A DNA stretch of 47,537 bases, taken from positions 1 to 47,537 of the forward strand of contig URAJ01000018.1 in assembly GCA_900545715.1 (NCBI GenBank), read 5' to 3'. A model generated the notes under the pieces. That model made no database searches, had not been told where the DNA came from, and worked only from the letters and a program-made list of their open reading frames with translations. This stretch comes from an uncultured Opitutales bacterium (GTDB lineage Bacteria > Verrucomicrobiota > Verrucomicrobiia > Opitutales > Intestinicryptomonadaceae). Below, one piece after another: positions 16,272-25,941 of the stretch. Position numbers and translations under genes: made by a program. Within the stretch, counting starts at the first letter, position 1. Each line of letters opens with the position of its first letter.

Positions 16272-17465
16272 ATGGCGCGCTCAAAAACAGCAAAGCTTCT
16301 CCTGCCGCTATTTCTCGGATTCTACGTTATGGGATTCGTCGATTTTGCAGGAATTGCAACAAGCTATGTAAAGGCGGAATTTTCAGGCGCATTGCCGGAC
16401 GAATTTTTTGGTTTTTTGCCCTCGGCCGTCTTGGTATGGTTTCTCGTATTTTCGATTCCTTCGGCAGTGCTCATGGGCAAAATAGGCAGGCGCAACACGG
16501 CGCTTTTAAGCGCCGCGATTACCGCGCTTTCCGCGGCTCTCGCATTCTGCTTCGACTCCATTTGGTTTTGCGTTGCCGGATTCGCTCTGCTCGGAATTGG
16601 AAACGTTATTTTGCAAGTTTCAATGATGCCGCTTTTGTCCGCATGCGTCGTTCCGGAAAGGCTCGCGAGCGCGGCGTCCGCGGGGCAATCCATAAAGGCG
16701 CTTTCGTCGTTTGCAGGCCCGTTTATCGCGCTATTTGCGGCGGAAATTCTCGGCTCATGGAGATGGATTTTTCCGATTTTCGGGGCGATAACAATACTTT
16801 TTGGAATCTGGCTTTATTTTACCGATATACCGGAACCGCCAGAGCGCGGGTCGGCCTCCATAGGAAAGGTTGCGGGGCTGCTTTCCAACAGGACAATTCT
16901 CGCATTGTTTTTTGCGATTGTCGCCGTTGTGGGGCTTGACATGGGAATGAATATGGCCTCCCCAATGGTTCTCATGGAAAAGCTCGGGCTGGATCCGTCG
17001 CTCGAAAGTTCCGTAAGGCGGGTCGGGCTCGCGCCGAGCGTGTATTTTGCGTGCAGAACGGCGGGAACTTTTGCGGGGGCCGCGATACTTTCGAAAATCG
17101 ACTCCTTCGCGTATTTTAAGATGCACATAATACTCGCAATCTTTGCGCTTGTATTTACAATATTTTCGGAATCTGAAATGGCGGCGTTCGCGGGAATAGG
17201 GCTTGTCGGATATTCGATATCGTCGATATACTCCGTTGTATTTTCCCGCGCGCTCAATGAAATGCCGGATTCAGAGAACGAAATATCCGGATTGATGACT
17301 ACGGGGATTGCCGGAGGCGCCGCAATACCCCCCGTAATGACTTTTGCGCAGGGAGTGTATGGAGGGGTGTCGGCAGCATTGGCAGTAATGGTTTGCGTCT
17401 GCCTATATCTAGTTTGGTGCTCGTTTTGCATTTCGGGAGAAAAAAACTCGCAAGAAGCAAATTAG
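16272..17465 (+). CDS. MFS sugar transporter
   Basis: This 397-residue integral membrane protein has about 12 hydrophobic segments in two six-helix halves separated by a charged loop near residues 180-200 (FTDIPEPPERGSAS). The GKIGRRN loop between helices 2 and 3 is the typical MFS signature. It lies 5 bases after the ROK kinase gene and 24 before the GH2 gene, so import of the sugar that the kinase phosphorylates is the simplest reading. The overall pattern is closest to FucP/GlcP-like sugar-proton symporters. Direction and substrate are inferred from context only. Confidence 0.87.
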   Translation: MARSKTAKLLLPLFLGFYVMGFVDFAGIATSYVKAEFSGALPDEFFGFLPSAVLVWFLVFSIPSAVLMGKIGRRNTALLSAAITALSAALAFCFDSIWFCVAGFALLGIGNVILQVSMMPLLSACVVPERLASAASAGQSIKALSSFAGPFIALFAAEILGSWRWIFPIFGAITILFGIWLYFTDIPEPPERGSASIGKVAGLLSNRTILALFFAIVAVVGLDMGMNMASPMVLMEKLGLDPSLESSVRRVGLAPSVYFACRTAGTFAGAAILSKIDSFAYFKMHIILAIFALVFTIFSESEMAAFAGIGLVGYSISSIYSVVFSRALNEMPDSENEISGLMTTGIAGGAAIPPVMTFAQGVYGGVSAALAVMVCVCLYLVWCSFCISGEKNSQEAN

Positions 17466-17489
17466 GCTTTATTATTAAGAAGAATATAT

Positions 17490-19925
17490 ATGAAAAATAT
17501 TATAAAAAAATTTCCGCAAACAGTGGCGGTACTTGCCGCAATAGCCGCAATATTTCTGTTCTTCGGCAGCCGCGAAGGGACGGTGCCGCCCTCACAAAAA
17601 TCGTCAAGTGCGGGCGGAACGGACTTAAACGGTCAATGGTCCCTCAAATTCTGGCCGCAGCCCGACACCGGCGCGCTCAGGACGCTTGGCGAAGCAAAAA
17701 ATGCACAGGAAGCAAAAACGATCAAAGCCCAAGTTCCCGGCAATGTCGAATTGGATCTTTTTAGGGCCGGACTGGTTCCCAATCCGGAATTGGGCGACAA
17801 CTCATACAAACTGCGCGAATACGAGGGCTACCAATGGCTTTTCTCGCGCGAGTTTGCGTCTCCCAAACTCGAAAGCGGCGAGCGCGCGATACTGCGGCTC
17901 GACGGAATTGATACGTTTGCCGACATATTCGTAAACGGCAAAAAAGTCGGAGAGACATCGAATATGCTTATACCGCATTCATTCGATATCACAGACTTCC
18001 TATCGAAGAACGGTAAAAACAATTTGGAAATTTTAATCCGTTCGGCGATAATGGAATCGAACGGGAGAAAAATTGGGGCAATATCTTCGGCGTACGATTC
18101 CGAAGGGATAAGAAAGGCGCCCCACATGTACGGCTGGGACATAATGCCGCGCATGTTGAGCGCTGGTATTTGGCGCGACGCAAAAATTGAAATTCAAAAA
18201 CCCGCCCGCATTGAGGACATTTTCTTTATGACGGTCTACACAGACCCAAAAAATAATGAGGCCGTATGCAGCGCAAGGATAAGAACAGCCTTGCCGCGCG
18301 AGATGCTAGGAAAGCTTTCGGTGCTTGCAAAGTTGTCTATCGGCGGGGAGACAGTCTGGTCGAGAAATATGCCCGCCGACATGTTCACCCTTTCGCCGCG
18401 GGACATCAAAATAAAAAACGCCAAACTTTGGTGGCCGCGCGGATACGGCGAAAGCCCCCTCTACGTTTTCGAGGCCTCCCTGCTCTCGCCCGACGGAAAG
18501 CTGCTCGATTCAAAGCGAATAAACGTGGGGCTGCGCACAGTTAACCTTAAAAGGTCGGATGTCTTTAAAAACGGCGACAAGGGCGAATTTGCATTTTATG
18601 TAAACGGACGCAAAATCTATATAAAAGGCACGAACTGGGTTCCGCTCGACGCACTGCATAGCCGCGATCCCCAACATCTCCAAAAGACTCTTGAAATGGC
18701 GGCGGATTTAAATTGCAATATGTTGCGTTGCTGGGGCGGAAATGTGTACGAGTCCGACGCATTCTACGATTTCTGCGACAAAAACGGCATATTGATATGG
18801 CAGGATTTCAGCCTCGCGTGCACAACTCCCCCGCAAGACGACGATTTTGCAAAAGCGATGGAAATTGAAGCAAGAAGCGTAGTCGAAAGGCTCCGCCATC
18901 ACCCGTCGCTTGCGCTGTGGGCGGGCAACAATGAAAACGACTCGTCTTTCTATTGGCTGTTCAATTCCAACAGGCTCAACATCGACCCTTCAAAGGAACG
19001 CATAAGCCGGAAGGTTTTGCCGGGAGTTTTGTACGAGCTCGACCCCACGCGTCCGTATCTTCCAAGCTCTCCGTATTACAGCAACGACGTTTTTGAGAAT
19101 AAGGCCGACCCTTCGGAAGTTCATTTATGGGGTCCGCGCGGATACTACAAAGCGCCCTTCTACACTTCAAGCAACGCCCACTTCGTAAGCGAGATAGGCT
19201 ACCACGGCTGCCCCAACAGGGAGTCGCTCGAAAAGATGTTTGACAAAAAGCACCTCTACCCGTGGACCGACGCGAAGAATTTGAAATGGAACAAGCAGTG
19301 GCAGGCGAAAGCCGTCACCCCATTTGAGAGCAATATTGGCAACGAAAAGAGAAACTATTTGATGACAAACCAAATTGCAAAAGTCTTTGGGGAAGTCCCG
19401 AGAGATTTGGACGATTTCATATCCGCTTCGCAAATAGTGCAGGCGGAAGCGAAGAAATATTTTATTGAATTCTGGCGGACGGGCAAGCCGTATAGATGCG
19501 GGATACTCTGGTGGAACCTCCGCGACGGCTGGCCGATTCTCTCCGACGCGATAACCGACTATTTCTTTTCAAAGAAGCTCGCCTACTACTACATAAAGCG
19601 CGTGCAGGAAAACGCCATTGTCGCCGTGAATGACGCGCTCGAAGTAATTGCCGTAAACGACACATTCAAGCCGACAGAAGGTAAAGTTGAAATATCGGAC
19701 ATTGAGGGCGGAAAAGTCTTGTTTGAAGCAGACTTTAAAATACCTCCTAACGGAAAAACGCTCGTCGGGAATGTATCCGGGCTGCCGTCGGAACGCGGAA
19801 TGCTGCTTATAAAATACGAAATTGACGGCAAGAAACAGCTAAACCACTATCTGTACGGCAAGCCGCCGTTTGATCTCAAAAAATACAGGGAGTGGGCGGA
19901 GTCGCTCGCGATAAAGCGGGACTGA
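17490..19925 (+). CDS. GH2 glycoside hydrolase, beta-mannosidase-like, membrane-anchored
   Basis: This 811-residue protein starts with an N-terminal membrane segment (about residues 9-26) without a lipobox, so it is anchored or exported. GH2 domains follow in order: a jelly-roll sugar-binding domain (about 45-215, LNGQW near its start), an Ig-like domain, a TIM barrel (about 360-680) and a C-terminal Ig-like part. The acid/base Glu is in WAGNNEND (Glu482) and the nucleophile in FVSEIGYHG (Glu568). The NNEND and SEIGYHG forms, with WPRGYGE and WGGNVYE before them, are typical of beta-mannosidases rather than beta-galactosidases. It probably trims beta-mannosides in the periplasm for the transporter encoded just upstream. 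Last gene of the operon. Confidence 0.9.
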   Translation: MKNIIKKFPQTVAVLAAIAAIFLFFGSREGTVPPSQKSSSAGGTDLNGQWSLKFWPQPDTGALRTLGEAKNAQEAKTIKAQVPGNVELDLFRAGLVPNPELGDNSYKLREYEGYQWLFSREFASPKLESGERAILRLDGIDTFADIFVNGKKVGETSNMLIPHSFDITDFLSKNGKNNLEILIRSAIMESNGRKIGAISSAYDSEGIRKAPHMYGWDIMPRMLSAGIWRDAKIEIQKPARIEDIFFMTVYTDPKNNEAVCSARIRTALPREMLGKLSVLAKLSIGGETVWSRNMPADMFTLSPRDIKIKNAKLWWPRGYGESPLYVFEASLLSPDGKLLDSKRINVGLRTVNLKRSDVFKNGDKGEFAFYVNGRKIYIKGTNWVPLDALHSRDPQHLQKTLEMAADLNCNMLRCWGGNVYESDAFYDFCDKNGILIWQDFSLACTTPPQDDDFAKAMEIEARSVVERLRHHPSLALWAGNNENDSSFYWLFNSNRLNIDPSKERISRKVLPGVLYELDPTRPYLPSSPYYSNDVFENKADPSEVHLWGPRGYYKAPFYTSSNAHFVSEIGYHGCPNRESLEKMFDKKHLYPWTDAKNLKWNKQWQAKAVTPFESNIGNEKRNYLMTNQIAKVFGEVPRDLDDFISASQIVQAEAKKYFIEFWRTGKPYRCGILWWNLRDGWPILSDAITDYFFSKKLAYYYIKRVQENAIVAVNDALEVIAVNDTFKPTEGKVEISDIEGGKVLFEADFKIPPNGKTLVGNVSGLPSERGMLLIKYEIDGKKQLNHYLYGKPPFDLKKYREWAESLAIKRD

Positions 19926-19937
19926 TTGGCAAAATCC

Positions 19938-22900
19938 TCAGAGCTCCAATTCAACAAGATTGCAGTCGTCGTACCCGAGCACAAACGCGCGCACTATCCG
20001 CGCGTTAAAGAGCGACTTTGCCGCGCGCGCGTACATGGAAAGTTGGCGCGCGTATTTTTTTTGCGCGTCGGCAGAAGTGCTTTTGTAATCTATAACCCGC
20101 ACTTCGCGCACGGATCCGTCGGTATCTTTAAAAACTTCAAGCCTGTCGAATATTCCGCTGACCGCGACCGGCTCTCCAGTAAATAAGAATTGGTACTCCG
20201 AAAAACTTTCCGACTCCCCATGTTTTTCAAGAACTTTTCTGCCGTCCTCAGATTCGGCGAGCCTTTCAACTGTTTCAAGCGCCTCCGCAATGTCCGATTC
20301 CGGAAATCTTGACGCGGCGCTTTCAAACTCCAAAGTCCCCGCAAAGCCTTCTCCAAAGTCGGCGCGAAGCCTCAACAGCTCGTGAATCAAAGCTCCCCTT
20401 TGGAGCGATTTTTCATTGGCTTCGACCGGAGAATCCGAAGGTAAATCAGGGCGCGCTCCAACAGATAAAATCTTCGGATTTTCGACCGGAACTATGGAAG
20501 GCATTTGAGGAATTTCCGCCCCGCCCTTTTCAAACCAAAGCGGATCGCCGCGCTCAAATTCGCTATCTGAGATTTTGCGGCAGTTTATCGACTCAAACGC
20601 GCCCCCTATCCATTCCTTTACAGGAGAAACGGATTTTTCCGACCGCTCAGGCATTACGACGTAAACCGCATTTTTAGCGCGAGTGAAAGCCACGTAAAGC
20701 GCGCAAATATCCTCAAAAGCCCGCGCGTCCCTCACGCGCTCGTAATTGGAATTTAGCAGGGCATCCAACGCGCATACGGACGCCGGAGGGGTTATTAACA
20801 TTCCGAGGTACCGTTCGCCCCCCCCAAATTTACCTTCGCATATTTCGCCAAGCCTCGGCGCAGCGGATTTTTCATTCTTGTATGCGTCGGGCAAAATTAC
20901 CATATCAAATCCAAGCCCCTTCGACTTGTGGATTGTCATTACCTGCACGGTATTTTCAGCCGTTCCGGACCTGAATGTTTTTGAGCGGATAAATTCCACG
21001 AATGCGTCGTCGCCGCCAGAAAGATTTTTGTCAAACTCGCCGCAAGCCTCGCACAGGCGCTCGAGCATTTCCAGAGAAAATTCGTCGAGCTTCTCAATCC
21101 CCGATTTTTCGGGAGTCTTTATGAAATTTTCAAATTTTTTAAACAGGGCCGAGTATCCTCCGCATTCGATGTCCGCGCGGGCTTCTCTTAAAAATTCGGC
21201 ATCAAACCCGCGGCAGAATTTCCAAACCGGGGTCATCTCGAGCATAGAGGTTGATGCGCTGTCGGACGGGTGTGCGAGGCGCTGGACAATCTGGAGAAAC
21301 GGCGGCACTATCATATTTTCGGAAGATATGCGCGCGTCAAGTTCTCCAGCCGCCGGAATATTTAAGCCGTCCTCGGCGGCGCGCCTTCGCATATATTCGA
21401 CGAGCGCCTCAACTTCGTCGTTTTTGCGGAGCAAAACCGCACACGATTTTCCCCTAAGCGGCGGGTTGACCTCTTTTACAATTCTGTAAACTCTCTCGTA
21501 CACGGCAATTTTCTCGGCGGCGAGGTCCTCTGATTTTCGCCCTTGCGCACGCTCGGTAATGGAGAGGCGGACGTACGACGGCCTGTCGGGAACGGCAGTC
21601 TCATGGGCGGTAAACAATCCGGAAAACACCTCGGCCGCATTTTTTTTGAAAACGCCCTCAAGGGAAGCTCTGTCGGAAAAAAGCGCATTCACAAGAACTA
21701 TAATGTCAAGACCCGAGCGCCAAGACTTCACGAGCTCCTCGCCCTCCTCCATCAATCCCATGCCGGAATAATTTGCGAAGATTTCTCCAAACAGCCTAAA
21801 ATCCCCGCCACGCCATGAATATATCGACTGCTTGACGTCGCCTACATAAAAAAATGAGCGCTCTTTTGAATCGTCAAAAACGGCTTCGTCAACGAGATTT
21901 TTAAATACTTTCCACTGGGCGCGGGAAGTGTCCTGAAATTCGTCGAACATCCAATGTTTTAGCTTTGAGTCGAGCCGCTCCTCCAAAAGCAGGGTCGTCA
22001 CGCTGTTGTCCGGCGCGGAGAGTATTTTGGGAATGTCGTCGAAAACGAGCTTGCCCTTTGCGCGTACGCTCTTTGTGTATTCGCTCTCAAAATTCGAGCA
22101 AATTTCCGCGAGAGAATGCGTCGCTTCGCAAAGCCTGTGCAAGTGCGAAGACAGCAACCCCGCGAAAAGTGAGGTCAGCACAGATGCCATTTCGGGAGGG
22201 ATAGATACGGTTTTTCTGCCAGATGCAATTTCTGCGTTGTCCTCTATGCGCCCAGCGAGCCTAAACGCCTCCGACAGCCTGGCAACAAAGGCAGGGATGT
22301 AATCCGCCATTCTAAGGTGGTTGGAGTTTTCAAAAAACTTGGACATTCCGAGTTTTTCCATGCCGAATTTCGCCTCCAAGCCGCGCAGGGCTTTCAAGTC
22401 GCATTCGTATTTTTCACCGTTCCATTCGGCAGGCCTTACGTTCTTAAATATTTTGGGATTTCCCCATTCGGATATGTCCGGGTGCAACCATAGCCATTTG
22501 CGGGACAATTCCACAAGTTCCGCGAGTTTTTTGGAGATTGATTTTTCCTCCTGCCCGAATGTCGTCTTTTTTACGAGCTCTGAAAAATCTTCGAAAGTTT
22601 TTTTGGAAATCGCGCCGTTTCTAAAAACGCGCTCCCTGACGGCCGACAACTCCCTTCTTTCCGAGAAAGAATCCATTAAAGCCAAGTCCGAAAAAATCCC
22701 GAAGTCCGGGGCGAACGCGCCGAGCATCGCCGCGCAAAAAGAGTCTATCGTCCCGAGCCTCAGCCTGCCGAGATTTTTTACGAGCCTGTTGAGCAAAGAT
22801 ACAAAGTCTTTTTTAGAATATTTATTTTCGTCGCCGGAAACCTCTTTTGAAAGTTTCTTTGCCTCCTGCTCAGATTCTGCCGCAGCGGCGGTGCGCTTTA

Positions 22901-23075
22901 AAATCTCGCTCAAAAATTCCCCCGCCGATTTGCGTGTGAATGTGAGGGCAACTATCGACGCAGGGTCGGCCTCTTCAAGGGCTATTGCGATATACCGCCC
23001 CGTGAGGCTGTAGGTTTTTCCTGATCCAGCCGAAGCCGAGCTTCTAATGTTTGCAAAAGTCGGTTTGTTTCTCAT
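19938..23075 (-). CDS. addA: AddA-like UvrD-family helicase-nuclease
   Basis: This 1045-residue protein has the superfamily 1A helicase motifs: Walker A in SASAGSGKT (residues 13-21), LTFTRKSA, and DEFQDT with the downstream SIYSWRGGDF. The UvrD C-terminal half includes MTIHKSKGL and ALYVAFTRAKN. The last 100 residues carry a PD-(D/E)XK nuclease core with FDR and VIDYKST. The order helicase then nuclease, and pairing with the AddB-like gene, make it AddA: double-strand-break end processing before RecA loading. It ends tail-to-tail with the GH2 gene, 12 bases apart, and overlaps addB by 4 bases (ATGA). Confidence 0.92.
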   Translation of the reverse strand: MRNKPTFANIRSSASAGSGKTYSLTGRYIAIALEEADPASIVALTFTRKSAGEFLSEILKRTAAAAESEQEAKKLSKEVSGDENKYSKKDFVSLLNRLVKNLGRLRLGTIDSFCAAMLGAFAPDFGIFSDLALMDSFSERRELSAVRERVFRNGAISKKTFEDFSELVKKTTFGQEEKSISKKLAELVELSRKWLWLHPDISEWGNPKIFKNVRPAEWNGEKYECDLKALRGLEAKFGMEKLGMSKFFENSNHLRMADYIPAFVARLSEAFRLAGRIEDNAEIASGRKTVSIPPEMASVLTSLFAGLLSSHLHRLCEATHSLAEICSNFESEYTKSVRAKGKLVFDDIPKILSAPDNSVTTLLLEERLDSKLKHWMFDEFQDTSRAQWKVFKNLVDEAVFDDSKERSFFYVGDVKQSIYSWRGGDFRLFGEIFANYSGMGLMEEGEELVKSWRSGLDIIVLVNALFSDRASLEGVFKKNAAEVFSGLFTAHETAVPDRPSYVRLSITERAQGRKSEDLAAEKIAVYERVYRIVKEVNPPLRGKSCAVLLRKNDEVEALVEYMRRRAAEDGLNIPAAGELDARISSENMIVPPFLQIVQRLAHPSDSASTSMLEMTPVWKFCRGFDAEFLREARADIECGGYSALFKKFENFIKTPEKSGIEKLDEFSLEMLERLCEACGEFDKNLSGGDDAFVEFIRSKTFRSGTAENTVQVMTIHKSKGLGFDMVILPDAYKNEKSAAPRLGEICEGKFGGGERYLGMLITPPASVCALDALLNSNYERVRDARAFEDICALYVAFTRAKNAVYVVMPERSEKSVSPVKEWIGGAFESINCRKISDSEFERGDPLWFEKGGAEIPQMPSIVPVENPKILSVGARPDLPSDSPVEANEKSLQRGALIHELLRLRADFGEGFAGTLEFESAASRFPESDIAEALETVERLAESEDGRKVLEKHGESESFSEYQFLFTGEPVAVSGIFDRLEVFKDTDGSVREVRVIDYKSTSADAQKKYARQLSMYARAAKSLFNARIVRAFVLGYDDCNLVELEL

Positions 23076-25795
23076 CTGTCGAACTCGGTAAGATCTTTCA
23101 TCTCGGAATAGGTAAATCCGAACACGTCGGAAAATTCGTAAAAAGGCGGGTTGCCCTCAGGGAAAAAGTTTTCCGCAGAAATTTCCCCAGCTATCTCCAA
23201 TGCTTTTTCCATGGCAGAATCGAGCAATTCGCCCGAAAAATTATCCCACATCTGAACTCCTGTCTGCGAAAGGTCCTTTGGGACGAGAAAATATCCGCAC
23301 GATATTTTGCGCCCCGGATAAATATCGGCGGCGGCGCGCACATAGAGCGGAAGCTGCAAATTTTTCCACTCGCCTTTGCTTGTCAAATGCTCCCTTTCGA
23401 CGTAATCGGGCGACACTTTGTCGGCTGTTTTGTAGTCGAGAACGGCGTATTCTGGGGAATTTTCCGGATTTTCGCGAGCGTCGATTCTATCAATTCTGCC
23501 CGCGAACCTGCGCCCGCCTTCCGAAAATTCAAACGGGACTTCCGTTTCAGATATTTTCCAGCCCTCTGCGCGGCGCTGCGCTTGCACTCTCGCAACGCTC
23601 CCGAGCCTGTTGCGCAAGTTTTCAATCTGCATCCTTATCTGCATTCTTTGGAACCTTCCAAATGTCGCCTTTGAGAGCGCATCGAGCCTCTCGGACATAA
23701 AGGAGAATATCTCCGACCAATCTGTGCTGTCCGCAACCGCCGACTTCGCAAAGTTTTCCATTACCGAATGAAAAAGCGTTCCGAATTGCGCGGCGTCCAT
23801 CTCCTCCTTTTCGCTGTCAAAAATCTCGGCCTTCAATACGTATTTCAAATAAAAATCCCACGGGGAGGATATGTATGTTTTTAGCGCGCTTGGCGAGAGC
23901 GGGCGGCTGTATGGGAGCTTTTTTGCGGAGAATTTCCACAGAGGCGTAAAGTGCGCGTTGCGCGAACCCGACGGGAGATCCTTAAATAGCAGTTTGACGC
24001 GCTCAGGGAGGTCGTCTTCGCACATTAGTATTGGCGAAGGCATCAGAGGGTCGGAATCTGTATTTTTGCGGGGGACTATTATCGATAATTTGCGCCCCGG
24101 CTCAGAGCGAGAGCGTTTTAGAGCCCATAGCATATACGCGTCGCGCGAGCGCCGCGATTCGGAATTGCGCAACCCCAAAATTTTTCTCGACGAATCTGAC
24201 AGTAGAAGCGTCTGCGGCTCAGCGAGCGGAACTATGCCGTCGTTCATATCGGAGAGCACAATATGCGGATTCGGAGACCAAAAGACGTCTATCCAATCAA
24301 GCAGCCGGATATCGCCCGAGTTTCCCGCCCTTCCCGAGACCTCGGAAGCGAGGCGTTGAATAAATATTTTTACGCAGTCGGCAAACGTAAAAACATTTTC
24401 GGGGCAGCCTGAAAGCTCTTTTGCGGCCTCCGAAAATATTTTGAACGCAGCCCTCTCGGCATTCGGAGCGCGGTTTGAAGAAAAATGGGCCTCCGCCATC
24501 AGCGGTATTTCCGCGGCGAGCCACACGGCGGGATTCGCGCAATTTGAAATATCCGTCTCTAAAGCGGAAACGGCGCGCAAAGCGCGTCCAAGCAAATCGA
24601 TATTTTTTATCCCTGCTAAGCGCGCTCCTCGCGATGAGAGAAAGTCGAGAGCGGCAACTGTGCCGCCCGGTATTGCGGCAGCAAACAAAGCGTCGAAATC
24701 CGCAAACAATTCATCGGCATTTTCACCCGGCAAATATTTTTCGCTAAAATACGGATTTTTGCAAAGTTCGCCCGCAACATTAAAATCTCCGCCCTCCGAA
24801 ATCTGCCCCAAGAGCCGCAGCAACCGTCCGAGTGCGGTCTCCGCGAGAGTATCCACATTTAGAGGCGCAACCGCAAAACCCTTTGCTTCGAGTTTCGCCC
24901 TGAAAACCGGCGCCGCCTTATTCTGTTCGCAAGCCAAAGCCAAAACTTTATGCGCCTCACTGCCGTATTTTTTAGCCAATTCGGCAACAATTCCGGCCTC
25001 CTCCGCAACGGACTGGCACACTGTAATCGAGCCGTCCTCGATTCCAAGCGCGCGGCGATAGGCAAAGCCGACAGGAGCCCCAAATTCGTCAAAGAACTCC
25101 GAATCTCCCTCCGGTGCGTACACGGCAGTTTCAAAGCGGAACGCGGAACGCGCGAACCTTCTAAAAATTCCGGATACGTCCGGAAATCCGACAGCTATAT
25201 ACTTGCGCCCGCTTTCCTTCAATTTTCCAAACGCCATTTCGAGGGCCTCCGCCCTCGTAGGGAATCCCTGCGCCCTCAAAGCGGCAAAATAGCGCTTTTC
25301 AAGCAAAGCCAAATCTTCCCATTTTTGAGAATCTGCCGACTGCGAGAGAATCTTTGAGGCGGAAGATATCGTATGGAGATTTTCCGCAAGGGCAGACTGC
25401 AAAGACGCTATTTTGCGGGCAAAGGTCATGCGGTCGGCATCAGTCGGCAGTCCAGACGGAAATATATACTCAAATTCGCCTTTTTTTACTTTCGACAAAA
25501 TATCCGTCCATATCGACAGATTCCTTATCCCCTTCAAAACTTTACTGTCGCCAATTAAATCCGATATTTCAGATTCGAGGGTTGTGAATTTTAAATCTGT
25601 CGCGCCGCTTTTTCCGCTCCGCAAAAGCTCGGTGATAAATTCTCCGCGCAATAGCTCCGCCGCCGTATGGGTTGGGACTATAACAGTCGCGCAAGCAGAC
25701 GGCGGCGTCGAGGACAATTCCCTCTCAAAATGCGATACGAGCCATTTCGCAAACGCCGTTGCGAGAGGCTCGCGCGAATCTATAAAATGCGGCAT
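23072..25795 (-). CDS. addB: AddB-like PD-(D/E)XK nuclease subunit
   Basis: This 907-residue protein is the partner of the helicase encoded next. The N-terminal half is a degenerate helicase-like region without a Walker A motif. The C-terminal 250 residues hold a RecB-type nuclease with GTLFHSVME, the FAGRIDRID Asp, and VLDYKT with the catalytic Lys. In Bacillus AddB, four Cys around this domain bind an iron-sulfur cluster. Here the segment that should hold the first Cys reads YISSPWDFYLKY, and no closing CxxC group is present, so the cluster is absent. Such iron-free AddB/RexB-like forms exist. Start is the ATG at 25795. Confidence 0.85.
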   Translation of the reverse strand: MPHFIDSREPLATAFAKWLVSHFERELSSTPPSACATVIVPTHTAAELLRGEFITELLRSGKSGATDLKFTTLESEISDLIGDSKVLKGIRNLSIWTDILSKVKKGEFEYIFPSGLPTDADRMTFARKIASLQSALAENLHTISSASKILSQSADSQKWEDLALLEKRYFAALRAQGFPTRAEALEMAFGKLKESGRKYIAVGFPDVSGIFRRFARSAFRFETAVYAPEGDSEFFDEFGAPVGFAYRRALGIEDGSITVCQSVAEEAGIVAELAKKYGSEAHKVLALACEQNKAAPVFRAKLEAKGFAVAPLNVDTLAETALGRLLRLLGQISEGGDFNVAGELCKNPYFSEKYLPGENADELFADFDALFAAAIPGGTVAALDFLSSRGARLAGIKNIDLLGRALRAVSALETDISNCANPAVWLAAEIPLMAEAHFSSNRAPNAERAAFKIFSEAAKELSGCPENVFTFADCVKIFIQRLASEVSGRAGNSGDIRLLDWIDVFWSPNPHIVLSDMNDGIVPLAEPQTLLLSDSSRKILGLRNSESRRSRDAYMLWALKRSRSEPGRKLSIIVPRKNTDSDPLMPSPILMCEDDLPERVKLLFKDLPSGSRNAHFTPLWKFSAKKLPYSRPLSPSALKTYISSPWDFYLKYVLKAEIFDSEKEEMDAAQFGTLFHSVMENFAKSAVADSTDWSEIFSFMSERLDALSKATFGRFQRMQIRMQIENLRNRLGSVARVQAQRRAEGWKISETEVPFEFSEGGRRFAGRIDRIDARENPENSPEYAVLDYKTADKVSPDYVEREHLTSKGEWKNLQLPLYVRAAADIYPGRKISCGYFLVPKDLSQTGVQMWDNFSGELLDSAMEKALEIAGEISAENFFPEGNPPFYEFSDVFGFTYSEMKDLTEFDR

Positions 25796-25941
25796 AATCC
25801 AAGGTTTGCAATTTTTACCGCTCTTTTCAAGAAGTTTCAGGCCGAGTTTTGCGTTTTGCTTGACATAGCCTTAATGCACATTGAGATTTTACCGTAAAAG
25901 TACATATAAAAAATATCCATCGGCACCATAAAAAAAATAAA

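Noticed and set aside
21251..23013. Long plus-strand frames opposite addA
   Set aside because: The minus strand encodes intact helicase and nuclease motifs throughout; the plus-strand frames have no recognisable features.
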